DNA of 64,000 bases, from assembly GCA_035626815.1 (NCBI GenBank), contig DASPMY010000057.1, forward strand, positions 1 to 64,000. The letters run 5' to 3'. Both the position numbers and the translations under genes were made by a program. Below are positions 43,406 to 52,048 of the stretch, piece after piece. This DNA comes from Croceibacterium_A sp035626815. GTDB lineage: Bacteria; Pseudomonadota; Alphaproteobacteria; Sphingomonadales; Sphingomonadaceae. Every line of letters starts with the position of its first letter. Position 1 is the stretch's first letter. The notes below the pieces were generated by a model. The model was given only the letters and a program-made list of their open reading frames with translations, made no database searches and was not told the origin of the DNA.

Positions 43406-43499
43406 GCCCTGCCCGCGCGATAGGCAGGGCGCTTAATCCGGGCGCAAGGCGCCGGCCGGCATTGTCCGCGCCCGGGCCCAGCAGAGGGGGACGCGCCGC

Positions 43500-44384
43500 A
43501 TGCAGTCGAGCAAGTGGAACTGGATCAGGCTGCCCGCCGCAGGCGCCGCGATCGCCGTCTTGGCGGCGTGCGCCACGCCCCCGCCGCCGCCGCCGCCCCC
43601 GCCGCCGCCGCCCCCGCCGCCGCCGGTCGTCGAGGTGATCCCCTATCGCCCGCTTCCCCCGGGCGGCGCCGCGTACGACATGGAGCTGCCGCCGCTCGCC
43701 GCCGACGGCCGGCGCGTGACGGTCAACAGCAACCTCGATCGCGACCAGACCACCTGGTACTTCCGCTCGGCGTGGAACGTCGCGGCGCTCAATTGCCTCG
43801 ATCCGGTCCACCAGCCGATCCTCGACGGCTATTCCGCCTTCCTCAAGAGCCATGCCCGGGCGCTGACCGCGACCAATCGCGCGCTCGACCAGGAGTTCCG
43901 CAAGGAGCACCGCACCGCCAGCGAGGCGATCAAGGCGCGCGAGCTGCTGATGACCCAGGTCTACAACTACTTCGCGCTGCCGCCGGCGCGGTCCGGGCTG
44001 TGCGACACCGCGCTGGCCGTCGCCACCGAATACCTCGCCGCCCCGCCCGAGGACGTCCATGCGTTCGCCGCCGCCGGGCTGGCCCGGATCGAGAACGTGT
44101 ACCAGCAGTTCTTCCGCGAATACGACCAGTACCGCGTCGATTCGGCGGCGTGGGACGTGAGATACGGCGCCCAGTACGGCCTGTCGCAGCCGGGCTACGT
44201 CGTGGTCCACCGCATCGGCATGCCGACGGTCGCCACCACGCTGACCGAGCTGGGCACGCCGCAGCTCGCCGGCGAAGTGGTCGACCCGGACACCGGCGCG
44301 CGGATTCCCGTTATCCCGGCCCCCGACGACAGCGTCGCGACGCCGGTGGTGCAGCCGGTGCAACAGGAGCCGACGGGGCAGTGA
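43500..44384 (+). CDS. Polyproline-bearing lipoprotein, unknown function
   Basis: 294 residues with GAGGGGGA upstream of the ATG. The lipoprotein signal ends LAAC (Cys24) and is followed at once by 16 consecutive prolines (residues 27-42). The folded part from about residue 60 to 260 is helix-rich (FLKSHARALTATNRALDQEF, IKARELLMTQVYNYFALPP) and has two cysteines that could pair. The tail is Pro/Gln-rich. Translation of the proline run should require elongation factor P. I recognise no characterised family. It is probably inserted in the outer membrane. Confidence 0.8.
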   Translation: MQSSKWNWIRLPAAGAAIAVLAACATPPPPPPPPPPPPPPPPVVEVIPYRPLPPGGAAYDMELPPLAADGRRVTVNSNLDRDQTTWYFRSAWNVAALNCLDPVHQPILDGYSAFLKSHARALTATNRALDQEFRKEHRTASEAIKARELLMTQVYNYFALPPARSGLCDTALAVATEYLAAPPEDVHAFAAAGLARIENVYQQFFREYDQYRVDSAAWDVRYGAQYGLSQPGYVVVHRIGMPTVATTLTELGTPQLAGEVVDPDTGARIPVIPAPDDSVATPVVQPVQQEPTGQ

Positions 44385-44408
44385 TCGCCGCCGCACATTA
44401 GCTCTTCC

Positions 44409-44424
44409 AAGGCGGAGGCCTTTT
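44409..44424 (+). terminator. Weak terminator-like hairpin
   Basis: AAGGC-GGAG-GCCTT followed by TT, 25 bases after the lipoprotein stop and 52 bases before tRNA-Ala. The stem is only 5 bp, so termination would be weak. Confidence 0.35.
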
Positions 44425-44475
44425 CGCTAGGGAGCGCGCTCTTCGCGGGGGGCCTCCCTCGCGCGACACCGGAAC

Positions 44476-44551
<76 letters not shown>

Positions 44552-44574
44552 GTGTCCCCCCGAGCGGTTAGCCC

Positions 44575-45636
44575 ATGCACTTCCTCGACCAGGCCAAGAT
44601 CTATCTCCGCTCGGGCGCCGGCGGGCCGGGCGCGGTCAGCTTCCGGCGCGAGAAGTTCATCGAGTACGGCGGCCCCGACGGCGGCAACGGCGGCAAGGGC
44701 GGCGACGTGGTGCTGGTCGCTGTGCCCGGGCTCAACACGCTGATCGACTTCCGCTACGCGCAGCACTTCAAGGCCCGCCGCGGCGGCCACGGCATGGGCA
44801 AGAACCGCACCGGCGCCAGCGCCCCGGACCTGGTGATCGAGGTCCCGGTCGGCACGCAGGTGCTCGACGAAGCCAACGAGGAGGTGCTGGCGGACTTCAC
44901 CGAGGTCGGCCAGCGCGTGGTGCTGCTCGAGGGCGGCATGGGCGGGCGCGGCAACGCCAGCTACAAGACCTCGACCAACCGCGCCCCGCGCCAGCACCAG
45001 CCCGGCGAGGCCGAGCAGGAGATGTGGGTCTGGCTGCGGCTCAAGCTGCTCGCCGACGCCGGCCTCGTCGGGCTGCCCAATGCCGGCAAGTCGACCTTCA
45101 TCAACCAGGTCTCCAACGCGGCCGCCAAAGTCGGCGACTACGCCTTCACCACGCTGGTGCCCAAGCTCGGCGTCGTCCGCCATCGCGACCGCGAGTTCGT
45201 GCTGGCCGACATCCCCGGGCTGATCGAGGGCGCGGCCGACGGCGCCGGCATCGGCGACCGCTTCCTCGGCCATATCGAGCGCTGCCGCGTGCTGATCCAC
45301 CTGATCGACATCTCCGGCGCCGATCCGGCCGAGGCGATGCAGGTGATCGAGCGCGAGCTCGAGGTGTACGGCGCCGGCCTCGAGGCCAAGCCGCGGCTGA
45401 TCGCGCTCAACAAGATCGACCTCGCCGACGCCGAGCTCGCCGCCGGGTTCGCCGCCGAGCTGCGCGAAGCGGGCGCCGAGCGGGTGTTCCCGATCTCGGG
45501 CGCCACCGGCGCGGGGATCGACGCTCTGCTCGACGCGGTACTCGCGCACCTGCCGGCGCGCACCGCGACCGAGAATCCCGGCACCGCCCTGCCGGACGAG
45601 GACGAGCCCGACGCGGAGTGGTCGCCGCTGGATTGA
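44575..45636 (+). CDS. obgE: GTPase Obg/CgtA
   Basis: 353 residues. The N-terminal Obg fold is glycine-rich (GAGGPGAVSFRREKF, GGPDGGNGGKGGDVVL). The G domain has G1 GLPNAGKST, G3 DIPGLIEG, G4 NKID and G5 SGATGAG. The protein associates with the 50S subunit and functions in ribosome maturation and stress or cell-cycle control. It lies 23 bases after tRNA-Ala and 28 bases before proB. Confidence 0.97.
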   Translation: MHFLDQAKIYLRSGAGGPGAVSFRREKFIEYGGPDGGNGGKGGDVVLVAVPGLNTLIDFRYAQHFKARRGGHGMGKNRTGASAPDLVIEVPVGTQVLDEANEEVLADFTEVGQRVVLLEGGMGGRGNASYKTSTNRAPRQHQPGEAEQEMWVWLRLKLLADAGLVGLPNAGKSTFINQVSNAAAKVGDYAFTTLVPKLGVVRHRDREFVLADIPGLIEGAADGAGIGDRFLGHIERCRVLIHLIDISGADPAEAMQVIERELEVYGAGLEAKPRLIALNKIDLADAELAAGFAAELREAGAERVFPISGATGAGIDALLDAVLAHLPARTATENPGTALPDEDEPDAEWSPLD

Positions 45637-45638
45637 GC

Positions 45639-45661
45639 CGCGGGGCTCGGCTAACCCCGCG
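45639..45661 (+). promoter_or_regulatory. Hairpin between obgE and proB
   Basis: CGCGGGG (45639-45645) and CCCCGCG (45655-45661) form a perfect 7-bp stem with a 9-base loop, ending 3 bases before the proB ATG. It occupies the place where a Shine-Dalgarno sequence would sit, and no good one is seen, so it may affect proB initiation. Confidence 0.4.
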
Positions 45662-45664
45662 CCC

Positions 45665-46798
45665 ATGTCGATCGAGCGACTTGCCGACCTGGCCGATTCC
45701 GCCGCCGCGCCGCGCGTGGTGATCAAGGTCGGCTCGGCCTTGCTGGTCGGCTCCGGCGGCGAGCCCAAGCGCGACTGGCTGGCGGTGCTCGTCGCCGAGA
45801 TCGCCGAGGCGCGGGCGAGGGGCCAGCAGGTCATCGTCGTCAGCTCGGGCGCGATTGCGCTTGGCGCCGCGCGGCTCGGGCTGGGGAAGGGCGGACGCGG
45901 CTCGCTCGCCGACGCCCAGGCCGCCGCCGCGGTCGGCCAGATCGCGCTGGCCGGCCTGTGGAGCGAATTGCTCGGCACGCACGGGCTCGCCGCGGCGCAG
46001 CTGCTGCTGACGCTCGAGGACCTCGAGGACCGCCGCCGCTACCTCAACGCCACCGCCACGCTCGGCCGGCTGCTCGCGGCCGGGGCGGTCCCGGTGATCA
46101 ACGAGAACGATTCGGTCGCGACGCAGGAGATCCGCTTCGGCGACAACGATCGCCTGGCCGCGCGGGTGGCCCAGGCGGCGCAGGCCCGGGCGGTCGTGCT
46201 GCTGTCCGACGTCGACGGGCTGTACGACCGCGACCCGCGCGACGACGGGGCAACGCTCCTGCCGCGCATCGACGAGGTGACCGAAGCGGTCCACGCGATG
46301 GCCAGCGGCGCTTCGGCCTCGGGGCTCGGCTCGGGCGGGATGACCTCGAAGCTGCAGGCGGCGGAGATCGCGACCCGGGCGGGGATCGCCTTGGCGGTGA
46401 TCAACGGCACCCACTTCGCGCCGCTGACCTGGGCATTCGGCAACGACATCGGCACACTGTTCCTGCCGACCCGGCGCGACCGCGGCCGCAAGGCGTGGCT
46501 TGGCGGGCGGCAGCGGCTGCGCGGCGCGCTGACGGTCGACACGGGATGCGCGCGGGCCCTGCGCGACGGGCGCAGCCTGCTCGCGAGCGGCATCACCGGC
46601 GTCGAGGGCGAGTTCGTGCGTGGCGACCCGGTGGCGGTGCTCGACGCCGTCGGCAAGGCGGTCGCGCAAGGGCTGGCCGAATACGACGCCGCCGAGGTCG
46701 AGCGGATCAGGGGTCGCCGCAGCGAGGAGCACGCGGCCCTGCTCGGCTATGCCCCGCGCTCGGCGGTGATCCACCGCGACCAGCTGGTCCTGCTGTGA
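45665..46798 (+). CDS. proB: Glutamate 5-kinase
   Basis: 377 residues, full length with a C-terminal PUA domain. It phosphorylates glutamate in the first step of proline synthesis. Signatures are VVIKVGSALL, VVSSGAIALGAARLG, VINENDSVATQEIRFGDNDRLAARVA and VLLSDVDGLYDRDPR. GSGGMTSKLQAAEIATRAGIALAVING is the conserved substrate region. The PUA part starts near residue 280 (GALTVDTGCARALRDGRSLLASGI). The following SDR gene starts inside its stop codon. Confidence 0.96.
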   Translation: MSIERLADLADSAAAPRVVIKVGSALLVGSGGEPKRDWLAVLVAEIAEARARGQQVIVVSSGAIALGAARLGLGKGGRGSLADAQAAAAVGQIALAGLWSELLGTHGLAAAQLLLTLEDLEDRRRYLNATATLGRLLAAGAVPVINENDSVATQEIRFGDNDRLAARVAQAAQARAVVLLSDVDGLYDRDPRDDGATLLPRIDEVTEAVHAMASGASASGLGSGGMTSKLQAAEIATRAGIALAVINGTHFAPLTWAFGNDIGTLFLPTRRDRGRKAWLGGRQRLRGALTVDTGCARALRDGRSLLASGITGVEGEFVRGDPVAVLDAVGKAVAQGLAEYDAAEVERIRGRRSEEHAALLGYAPRSAVIHRDQLVLL

Positions 46799-47706
46799 CC
46801 ATCGCCATCACCGGCGCGACCGGGTTCGTCGGTCAGGCCGTGGTCGCGGAAGCCTGCCGCCGCGGGGTCGCGCTGAGGGCGCTGGCGCGGCGCGAGCAGC
46901 CGGCCTGCGAAGGCGTGAACTGGGTGCGCGGCGACCTTGCCGACCAGGCCGCGCTGGCGGCCCTGGTGGAGGGCGCCGAGGCGGTTCTGCACGTCGCCGG
47001 GGTGGTCAACACGCCGGACCCGACGGGCTTCCATCTCGGCAACGTCGCCGGCACCGAGGCGCTGGTCGCGGCGGCGGCCGAGGCCGGGGTGGCGCGGTTC
47101 GTGTTCGTCTCCTCGCTGGCGGCGCGCGAGCCGGGCCTGTCCGCCTACGGCCGCTCGAAGCGCCACGCCGAGGAAGTCGTCCAGACGAGCACGCTCGAGT
47201 GGACCATCGTCCGCCCGCCGGCGATCTACGGCCCGCGCGACCGCGAGATCCTCGAGCTGTTCCGCATGGCCAGGCGCTGGGGCGTGGTGCCGATGCCGCC
47301 GGCCGGCCGGGCCTCGATCGTCCATGTCGAGGACCTCGCGCGCCTGCTGCTGGCGCTGGTGCCCGGCGGCCCGGCAATCAGGGCCCGCATCTTCGAACCC
47401 GACGACGGGCACGCCGGCGGCTGGAGCCATGTCGAGCTGGCGCGCGCGATCGGCGCTGCCGTCGGCCGCAAGGTGCTCGTCCCGCAGCTGCCGAAGGCCA
47501 TGCTGTCGGGGGCCGCGCGGCTCGACCGGCTGTGGCGGCGCGACAAGGCCAAGCTGACCGCCGACCGGGTCGGCTACATGGCGCATCCCGACTGGGTCAG
47601 CGCGCCGGGGCACGCGGTGCCGGTCGAGTTCTGGACCCCGTGGATCGAGACGCGCGAAGGGCTCGAGGGCACCGCCCGCTGGTATCGCGAGCAGGGCTGG
47701 CTCTAG
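46795..47706 (+). CDS. NAD(P)-dependent extended-SDR family protein
   Basis: 303 residues from GTG 46795, with a 4-base overlap with the proB stop. The Rossmann motif is ITGATGFVGQAVV (GxxGxxG), followed by the acidic strand end GDLADQAALAALV and the catalytic-type YGRSKRHAEE (Tyr-x3-Lys). It belongs to the extended, NDUFA9/epimerase-like SDRs. The substrate is unknown. A link to proline synthesis is suggested only by position. It is convergent with the GGDEF-EAL gene, with one base between stops. Confidence 0.88.
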   Translation: MTIAITGATGFVGQAVVAEACRRGVALRALARREQPACEGVNWVRGDLADQAALAALVEGAEAVLHVAGVVNTPDPTGFHLGNVAGTEALVAAAAEAGVARFVFVSSLAAREPGLSAYGRSKRHAEEVVQTSTLEWTIVRPPAIYGPRDREILELFRMARRWGVVPMPPAGRASIVHVEDLARLLLALVPGGPAIRARIFEPDDGHAGGWSHVELARAIGAAVGRKVLVPQLPKAMLSGAARLDRLWRRDKAKLTADRVGYMAHPDWVSAPGHAVPVEFWTPWIETREGLEGTARWYREQGWL

Positions 47707-47707
47707 C

Positions 47708-50038
47708 TCAGGCCGCGGCCCGGTTGACCGCCGCCTCGAGCATCGGGCCGACTTCGGCCGCGGGCACCGGCTCGCTGAACAGGTAGCCCTGGACGTTGGT
47801 GCAGCCGAACACCCGCAGCGCCTCGACCTGCTCGAACTTCTCGACGCCCTCGGCGGTGGTTTCCATGCTCAGCGCGGCGGCGAGGTCGGTGATCGCCTTG
47901 ACCACCGCGCTCGCTTCCTTCTCGTTGAGCAGCTCGAGGATGAACGAACGGTCGATCTTGATCTTGTCGAACGGGAACCGGCGCAAGTAGCTCAGCGAGG
48001 AGAACCCGGTGCCGAAGTCGTCGAGCGCGATGCGCACGCCGATCTGCTTGAGGCCGTGGAGCGTGTCGAGGATCGGGCCGCTGCTCTCGAGGAACAGCGA
48101 TTCGGTAATCTCGACCTCGAGCCGGTCGGGCGCCAGGCCCGACGTCGCCAGCGTCTGGAACACCAGGTTGCGCAGGCCGGCCGACTGGAACTGCACGGTC
48201 GAGAAGTTGACCGCGACGCGGATGTCGTCCGGCCAGGTGACCGCCTGGCGGCAGGCCTCCTTCAGCACCCATTCGCCGATCGGCACGATCAGGCCGGTCT
48301 CCTCGGCCACGGCGATGAACTCGCCGGGGAGGAGCAGGCCGCGTTCGGGATGGTTCCAGCGGACCAGCGCCTCGAACGCCGAGAAGCGGTTGTGCGCCAG
48401 GTCGAACAGCGGCTGGAAATAGAGCTCGAACTCGCCTTTCGCCAGCGCCCGGTGGAGGTCCATCTCCACCGCGCGCCGCTGGTTGGCCTCGATGTCGAGA
48501 TCGGCGGTGAAGCGGCACGAGCGGCCGCGGCCCGCGGCCTTGGCGACGTGCAGCGCGAGGTCGGCGTGCTTGAGCAGGTCGTCGGTGATCAGGCTGTCGG
48601 CCGGGGCTTGCGAGATGCCGATGCTGATGCCGGCCTTGAGAAAGTGGCCGTCGACGGTCAGCGGCTCGTTGAGCCGCACGATCAGCGCCTCGGCGACTTC
48701 CTCGGCGGCCGCCACTTCGCCACCGGTCAGCAGGACGCAGAACTCGTCTCCGCCGGTGCGGGCGACGAAGTGCCCTTCGGCCGCTTTCGTCAGCCGGTCG
48801 GCAACCACCTTCAGCAGCTTGTCGCCGACTTGCAGGCCGAGCGTGTCGTTGATGATCTTGAAGTTGTCGAGGTCGAGGCACAGCACCGCCAGCGCGCCCT
48901 CGCCGCGGGCGACGTCGACCAGCAGCTCGTCGAGCTTGTCGCCGAGCTGCTGGCGGTTGGGCAGGTCGGTCAACGCGTCGTGATAGGCCATGTGGCCGAT
49001 GCGCTGCTCGCGCTGGGCGATGCCGGCCGACATCGCGTTGAAGCTCTGCGTGAGCGTGCCGATCTCGTCTTCCGAGACCACTGGCACCGCGGTCCGCTGG
49101 CCCTTCTCGAGGGCGCGCGCCGCCTGCTCGAGCGCCGAGATCGGCCGCACGATGTACTTGGCCAGCCGCATGCTGGCGAACGCGACCAGCAGCAGCCCGA
49201 CGAGCCCGGCGAGGAACACCGAGTATTTGAGGAAGTCGTATTCGGCGAGAGCGTCGGCGAGCGAGAATTCGAACATCAGCGCGGTCGAGACGACGCCGTG
49301 CGAGGTGCCCAGAGGGCGCACGAGGACCATCTTGCCGCCGAGCCGCTCGGCGGTCGGCTTGCTCATCTCGGTGACCGACATGCTCGCCAGCAGGTCGGTC
49401 ACGCCCGGCTGGTTGACCGGCTGGGCCGTGCCGTCGAAGACCCAGTCCCCGTTCGCGTGCCGGCGGATGACCGAGGCGTCGACCGGAACCGCGGACAGCG
49501 CGCTCAGGTCCTTCATGTGCGAATCCATCTCGCGGCCGAGCACCAGCCAGCCGATCAGCGCGGGGGCCTTGATCTCGGCGGCGACCGCCTGGTGGGTCGT
49601 GCCGTCGATCTGCAAGGCGCCCGACTGCCACCCGGAATCGAGCTCGTCCCACAGCTCGGGGTCGTAGGCGCGGTCGTCTTCCGGACGCATGCCGACGACG
49701 CGTCCGTCGTAGCGGACCACGAACGCCTTCGGCAGATCGATGCGCGAGGCGATGTTGGCCAACGCCGAGCGGATCGTCTCGTCGTCGTCGGTGGCGACCG
49801 CCTCGCGGAAGCCGAAATCGAGCGCCAGCGGGCGGGCGACGCCTTCGAGCTCCTGCTCGCGCATCGTCCACAGCCGGTCGATGACCGCCGCGCTCGAGAC
49901 CAGCTCGGAGCGGACCTTCTGGTCGGCGCTGGTCGAGATAGCGCCCTGCATGGCGACGGCGACGAGCAGCATGACGACCCCGAAGGTCGCCGAGTACAGC
50001 GCGGTCAGCCGCGACTGGAGCGAGCGGAAGCGGATCAT
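47708..50038 (-). CDS. Membrane GGDEF-EAL protein with periplasmic sensor domain
   Basis: 776 residues from ATG 50038. One transmembrane helix lies near residues 13-33 and a second near 268-290. Between them a periplasmic domain of about 230 residues looks like a double-Cache sensor. A HAMP-like region follows, then GGDEF (TGGDEF near 429) and EAL (FEALVRW, DDFGTGFSSLSYL, TTAEGVEKFEQ). Both catalytic motifs look intact; the RxxD inhibitory site before GGDEF is absent. It would make or degrade cyclic di-GMP in response to a periplasmic signal. It overlaps by one base the cupredoxin-like gene upstream and is the last gene of the operon. Confidence 0.93.
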   Translation of the reverse strand: MIRFRSLQSRLTALYSATFGVVMLLVAVAMQGAISTSADQKVRSELVSSAAVIDRLWTMREQELEGVARPLALDFGFREAVATDDDETIRSALANIASRIDLPKAFVVRYDGRVVGMRPEDDRAYDPELWDELDSGWQSGALQIDGTTHQAVAAEIKAPALIGWLVLGREMDSHMKDLSALSAVPVDASVIRRHANGDWVFDGTAQPVNQPGVTDLLASMSVTEMSKPTAERLGGKMVLVRPLGTSHGVVSTALMFEFSLADALAEYDFLKYSVFLAGLVGLLLVAFASMRLAKYIVRPISALEQAARALEKGQRTAVPVVSEDEIGTLTQSFNAMSAGIAQREQRIGHMAYHDALTDLPNRQQLGDKLDELLVDVARGEGALAVLCLDLDNFKIINDTLGLQVGDKLLKVVADRLTKAAEGHFVARTGGDEFCVLLTGGEVAAAEEVAEALIVRLNEPLTVDGHFLKAGISIGISQAPADSLITDDLLKHADLALHVAKAAGRGRSCRFTADLDIEANQRRAVEMDLHRALAKGEFELYFQPLFDLAHNRFSAFEALVRWNHPERGLLLPGEFIAVAEETGLIVPIGEWVLKEACRQAVTWPDDIRVAVNFSTVQFQSAGLRNLVFQTLATSGLAPDRLEVEITESLFLESSGPILDTLHGLKQIGVRIALDDFGTGFSSLSYLRRFPFDKIKIDRSFILELLNEKEASAVVKAITDLAAALSMETTAEGVEKFEQVEALRVFGCTNVQGYLFSEPVPAAEVGPMLEAAVNRAAA

Positions 50039-50670
50039 CAGTAGTCGTGGTGCATCGGCGCCGGACGGCGGAGCCTGACGGTGACCGGCAACGTGCTGCG
50101 CGACGGATCGGCGGTCAGCGTCACCTGGTTGGCCGGCGCCCGCAACAGCGCGTGCCACACGCGGACCTTGTGCGAACCGCCGGGCAGTCCGCGGATCGTC
50201 ACCCGTCCGGCGGCGTCGGTCTTGCTCGCGAACGGCGTGTCGACGACGTGGACGAAGGCCTGCATCGAATCGTGGATGTTGCAGCCGATCGCCACCAGGC
50301 CGGGCCGGTCGAACTGCACCGGGCGCGTTTGGCCCTGTCCGAACAGCTTGAGCTCGAACTTGCGCGGCGGGGAGAACGAATAGACGTGGTGGCGGAAGGG
50401 GTCGAGGTTGCCGAAGGTGATCGTCGAGCCGACCGGGACCACGACCACGCTCGGCACGAACTGCATGTCGCGCTGGTTGATGGTGACGCGGGTCGGGGCC
50501 GGCGCGCGGCCAGGGGCGTCGACGATGACCACCGCGTCGGCCACCGGCCGGCCGCTCGAATCGCGCACCGTCACCGTCAGATCGGCGGCCTGCGCGGTGG
50601 CGGCCGCCAGTATCGCGGCGAGCGCCAGCGCCAGGGGGCCGAACACGCGGATGGGGGCAAGCATCGGCAT
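50038..50670 (-). CDS. Secreted cupredoxin-like protein (methylamine-utilization-protein type)
   Basis: 210 residues. A signal peptide ends AQAA (about residue 28). The protein has a plastocyanin-like pattern: VVVPVGSTITFGNLDPFRHHVYSF near the middle and GLVAIGCNIHDSMQAFVHVV later, supplying His, Cys, His and Met candidates for a copper site. Residues 30-60 and the C-terminus (GRVTIRGLPGGSHKVRVWH) resemble a carboxypeptidase-regulatory-like beta fold. Such proteins are often named methylamine utilization protein, but no methylamine genes are near. It lies between the beta-barrel and GGDEF-EAL genes. The copper assignment is inference. Confidence 0.85.
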   Translation of the reverse strand: MPMLAPIRVFGPLALALAAILAAATAQAADLTVTVRDSSGRPVADAVVIVDAPGRAPAPTRVTINQRDMQFVPSVVVVPVGSTITFGNLDPFRHHVYSFSPPRKFELKLFGQGQTRPVQFDRPGLVAIGCNIHDSMQAFVHVVDTPFASKTDAAGRVTIRGLPGGSHKVRVWHALLRAPANQVTLTADPSRSTLPVTVRLRRPAPMHHDY

Positions 50671-50679
50671 CTTTCCTTC

Positions 50680-51942
50680 CTAGAGCCCGATCCGCAGCGA
50701 CGACTGCACGATCGTCTGGTCCTGGTCGGCGGCGATGCCGCCGTAGAGCTGGCGGCCGGGGCGATCGCTGCTGACGTGAAGCACCTCGATGCCGAGGTCG
50801 GCATAGTCGTGCAGCGGGGCCATGTAGGCGAGCATCGCCGCCCAGCCATGCTCGTCGTTGTTGTCGGTGGCGACGAAGCTGTTGTCGTGCGTCTCGAACC
50901 AGTCGCCGCGCACGCTCAGCCGGCCCGGCCCGAGCTGGCGGGTGACCAGCAGATAGGCCGTGGCGAAGTCGACGTCGGCGGGAATGCCGAACGGCGTGTC
51001 GGGGCCGACCAGCGTGTTGCCCCACATCAGCTGCGCCTTGGCCACGGTGCGGTCGTCGAGCGATGCCATCGCGCCGACGTTCCAGAAACGCGTGCGCCAC
51101 GAGGTCTGGTACGCCGCGCCCGACGGGCGGCTGGATTCGCGGTCGCCGCGGTTGTCGTAGTAGAGCGCGTTGAAGGTGACCGGCAGCGGCGGCGTCCAGT
51201 CGGCGCGGGCATAGAAGCCGACGCGGTCGTCGACTTCCCAGAACGGCGAGGTGACGGTGTCCTGGTAGGGCGCCGTCGACGCGCTCAGCGGCGGCAGCGG
51301 CAGGTCGGCGTTGGTGGTGGCGCGCACGTCGTGCAATGCCCACCCGCGATAGGTCAGCAGCGTCCCCGACATGTCGTTGTGCAGGAACACCGCGGCGGTG
51401 AGCGCCACCTCGTGCTCGCCGAAGCGGTGCTCGACGTTCCCCTCGAGGCCGAGAACCTTGACCTCCTCGCCGATCCAGCTGTTGGCGGCGGACGGCGTGA
51501 TGCTGTCGGTCACCGCCCAGTTCGAGCCCGAATGCTCCTGCGACACCGGCGGCCAGAACACGCCGGCCCGGGCGGAGACGCGCGTGGGGGCCGGGTCGGA
51601 GCGATACTTGAGGTAGGCCTCGCTCAGGCCGACGTCGTCGCCGGGGATGTCGGGCTGCCAGGCGAAGCTGACGAGGCCGCTGAAATTGAAGCCGAGCTGC
51701 GGTTTCCAGGCGACGTCGGCCGCGGCGATCCCGGCGCGCACCTGCGGGTCCCCACCGTCACCGCCCTCGCGCAGCTTGCCGAAGCCGCCGTCGAGCCAGC
51801 CCTCCTCGCCGCCGGTCACGCTGGCGCGCAAGTCGACGTCGACGTCGAACGCTTCGGCCCCGATGAGGTCGGACTGCGCGAGCGCCTGCGCCGGCCAGCC
51901 GGCGAGCCCCGATATCCACATAGCTGCCGTCAAGGCCCGCAT
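50680..51942 (-). CDS. Outer-membrane beta-barrel protein, porin-like
   Basis: 420 residues. A signal peptide of about 22 residues ends AQALAQ. The rest alternates aromatic and polar residues in strand-like segments (for example DDRVGFYARADWTPPLPVTFNALYYD-type stretches) and ends IVQSSLRIGL, near the outer-membrane C-terminal pattern though with Leu rather than Phe last. It contains several Gly/Asp loops. I read it as an outer-membrane barrel that may transport or bind a small ligand. It is first in the operon with the cupredoxin-like and GGDEF-EAL genes, the next gene starting 9 bases after its stop. Confidence 0.8.
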   Translation of the reverse strand: MRALTAAMWISGLAGWPAQALAQSDLIGAEAFDVDVDLRASVTGGEEGWLDGGFGKLREGGDGGDPQVRAGIAAADVAWKPQLGFNFSGLVSFAWQPDIPGDDVGLSEAYLKYRSDPAPTRVSARAGVFWPPVSQEHSGSNWAVTDSITPSAANSWIGEEVKVLGLEGNVEHRFGEHEVALTAAVFLHNDMSGTLLTYRGWALHDVRATTNADLPLPPLSASTAPYQDTVTSPFWEVDDRVGFYARADWTPPLPVTFNALYYDNRGDRESSRPSGAAYQTSWRTRFWNVGAMASLDDRTVAKAQLMWGNTLVGPDTPFGIPADVDFATAYLLVTRQLGPGRLSVRGDWFETHDNSFVATDNNDEHGWAAMLAYMAPLHDYADLGIEVLHVSSDRPGRQLYGGIAADQDQTIVQSSLRIGL

Positions 51943-52029
51943 GGCGATCCCGCGTGTTCCCCCCGCTCGGGATCGCCCTACAGCGCCGTGGTAAACATTT
52001 CGGAAAGGCTGATTTTCGGGCTTTGGCCT

Positions 52030-52045
52030 CGCTTCCGGCGAAGCG
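52030..52045 (-). terminator. Stem-loop after cysH
   Basis: CGCTTC (52030-52035) and GAAGCG (52040-52045) pair around CGGC, a few bases after the cysH stop at 52049. No U-run follows directly on the minus strand, so its terminator role is uncertain. The rest of 51943-52048 must hold the promoter of the barrel operon. Confidence 0.35.
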
Positions 52046-52048
52046 GAA

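Noticed and set aside
43580..43630. CCG/CCC run as a simple-sequence repeat or recombination site
   Set aside because: It codes for the in-frame polyproline tract of the lipoprotein; nothing suggests a separate element.
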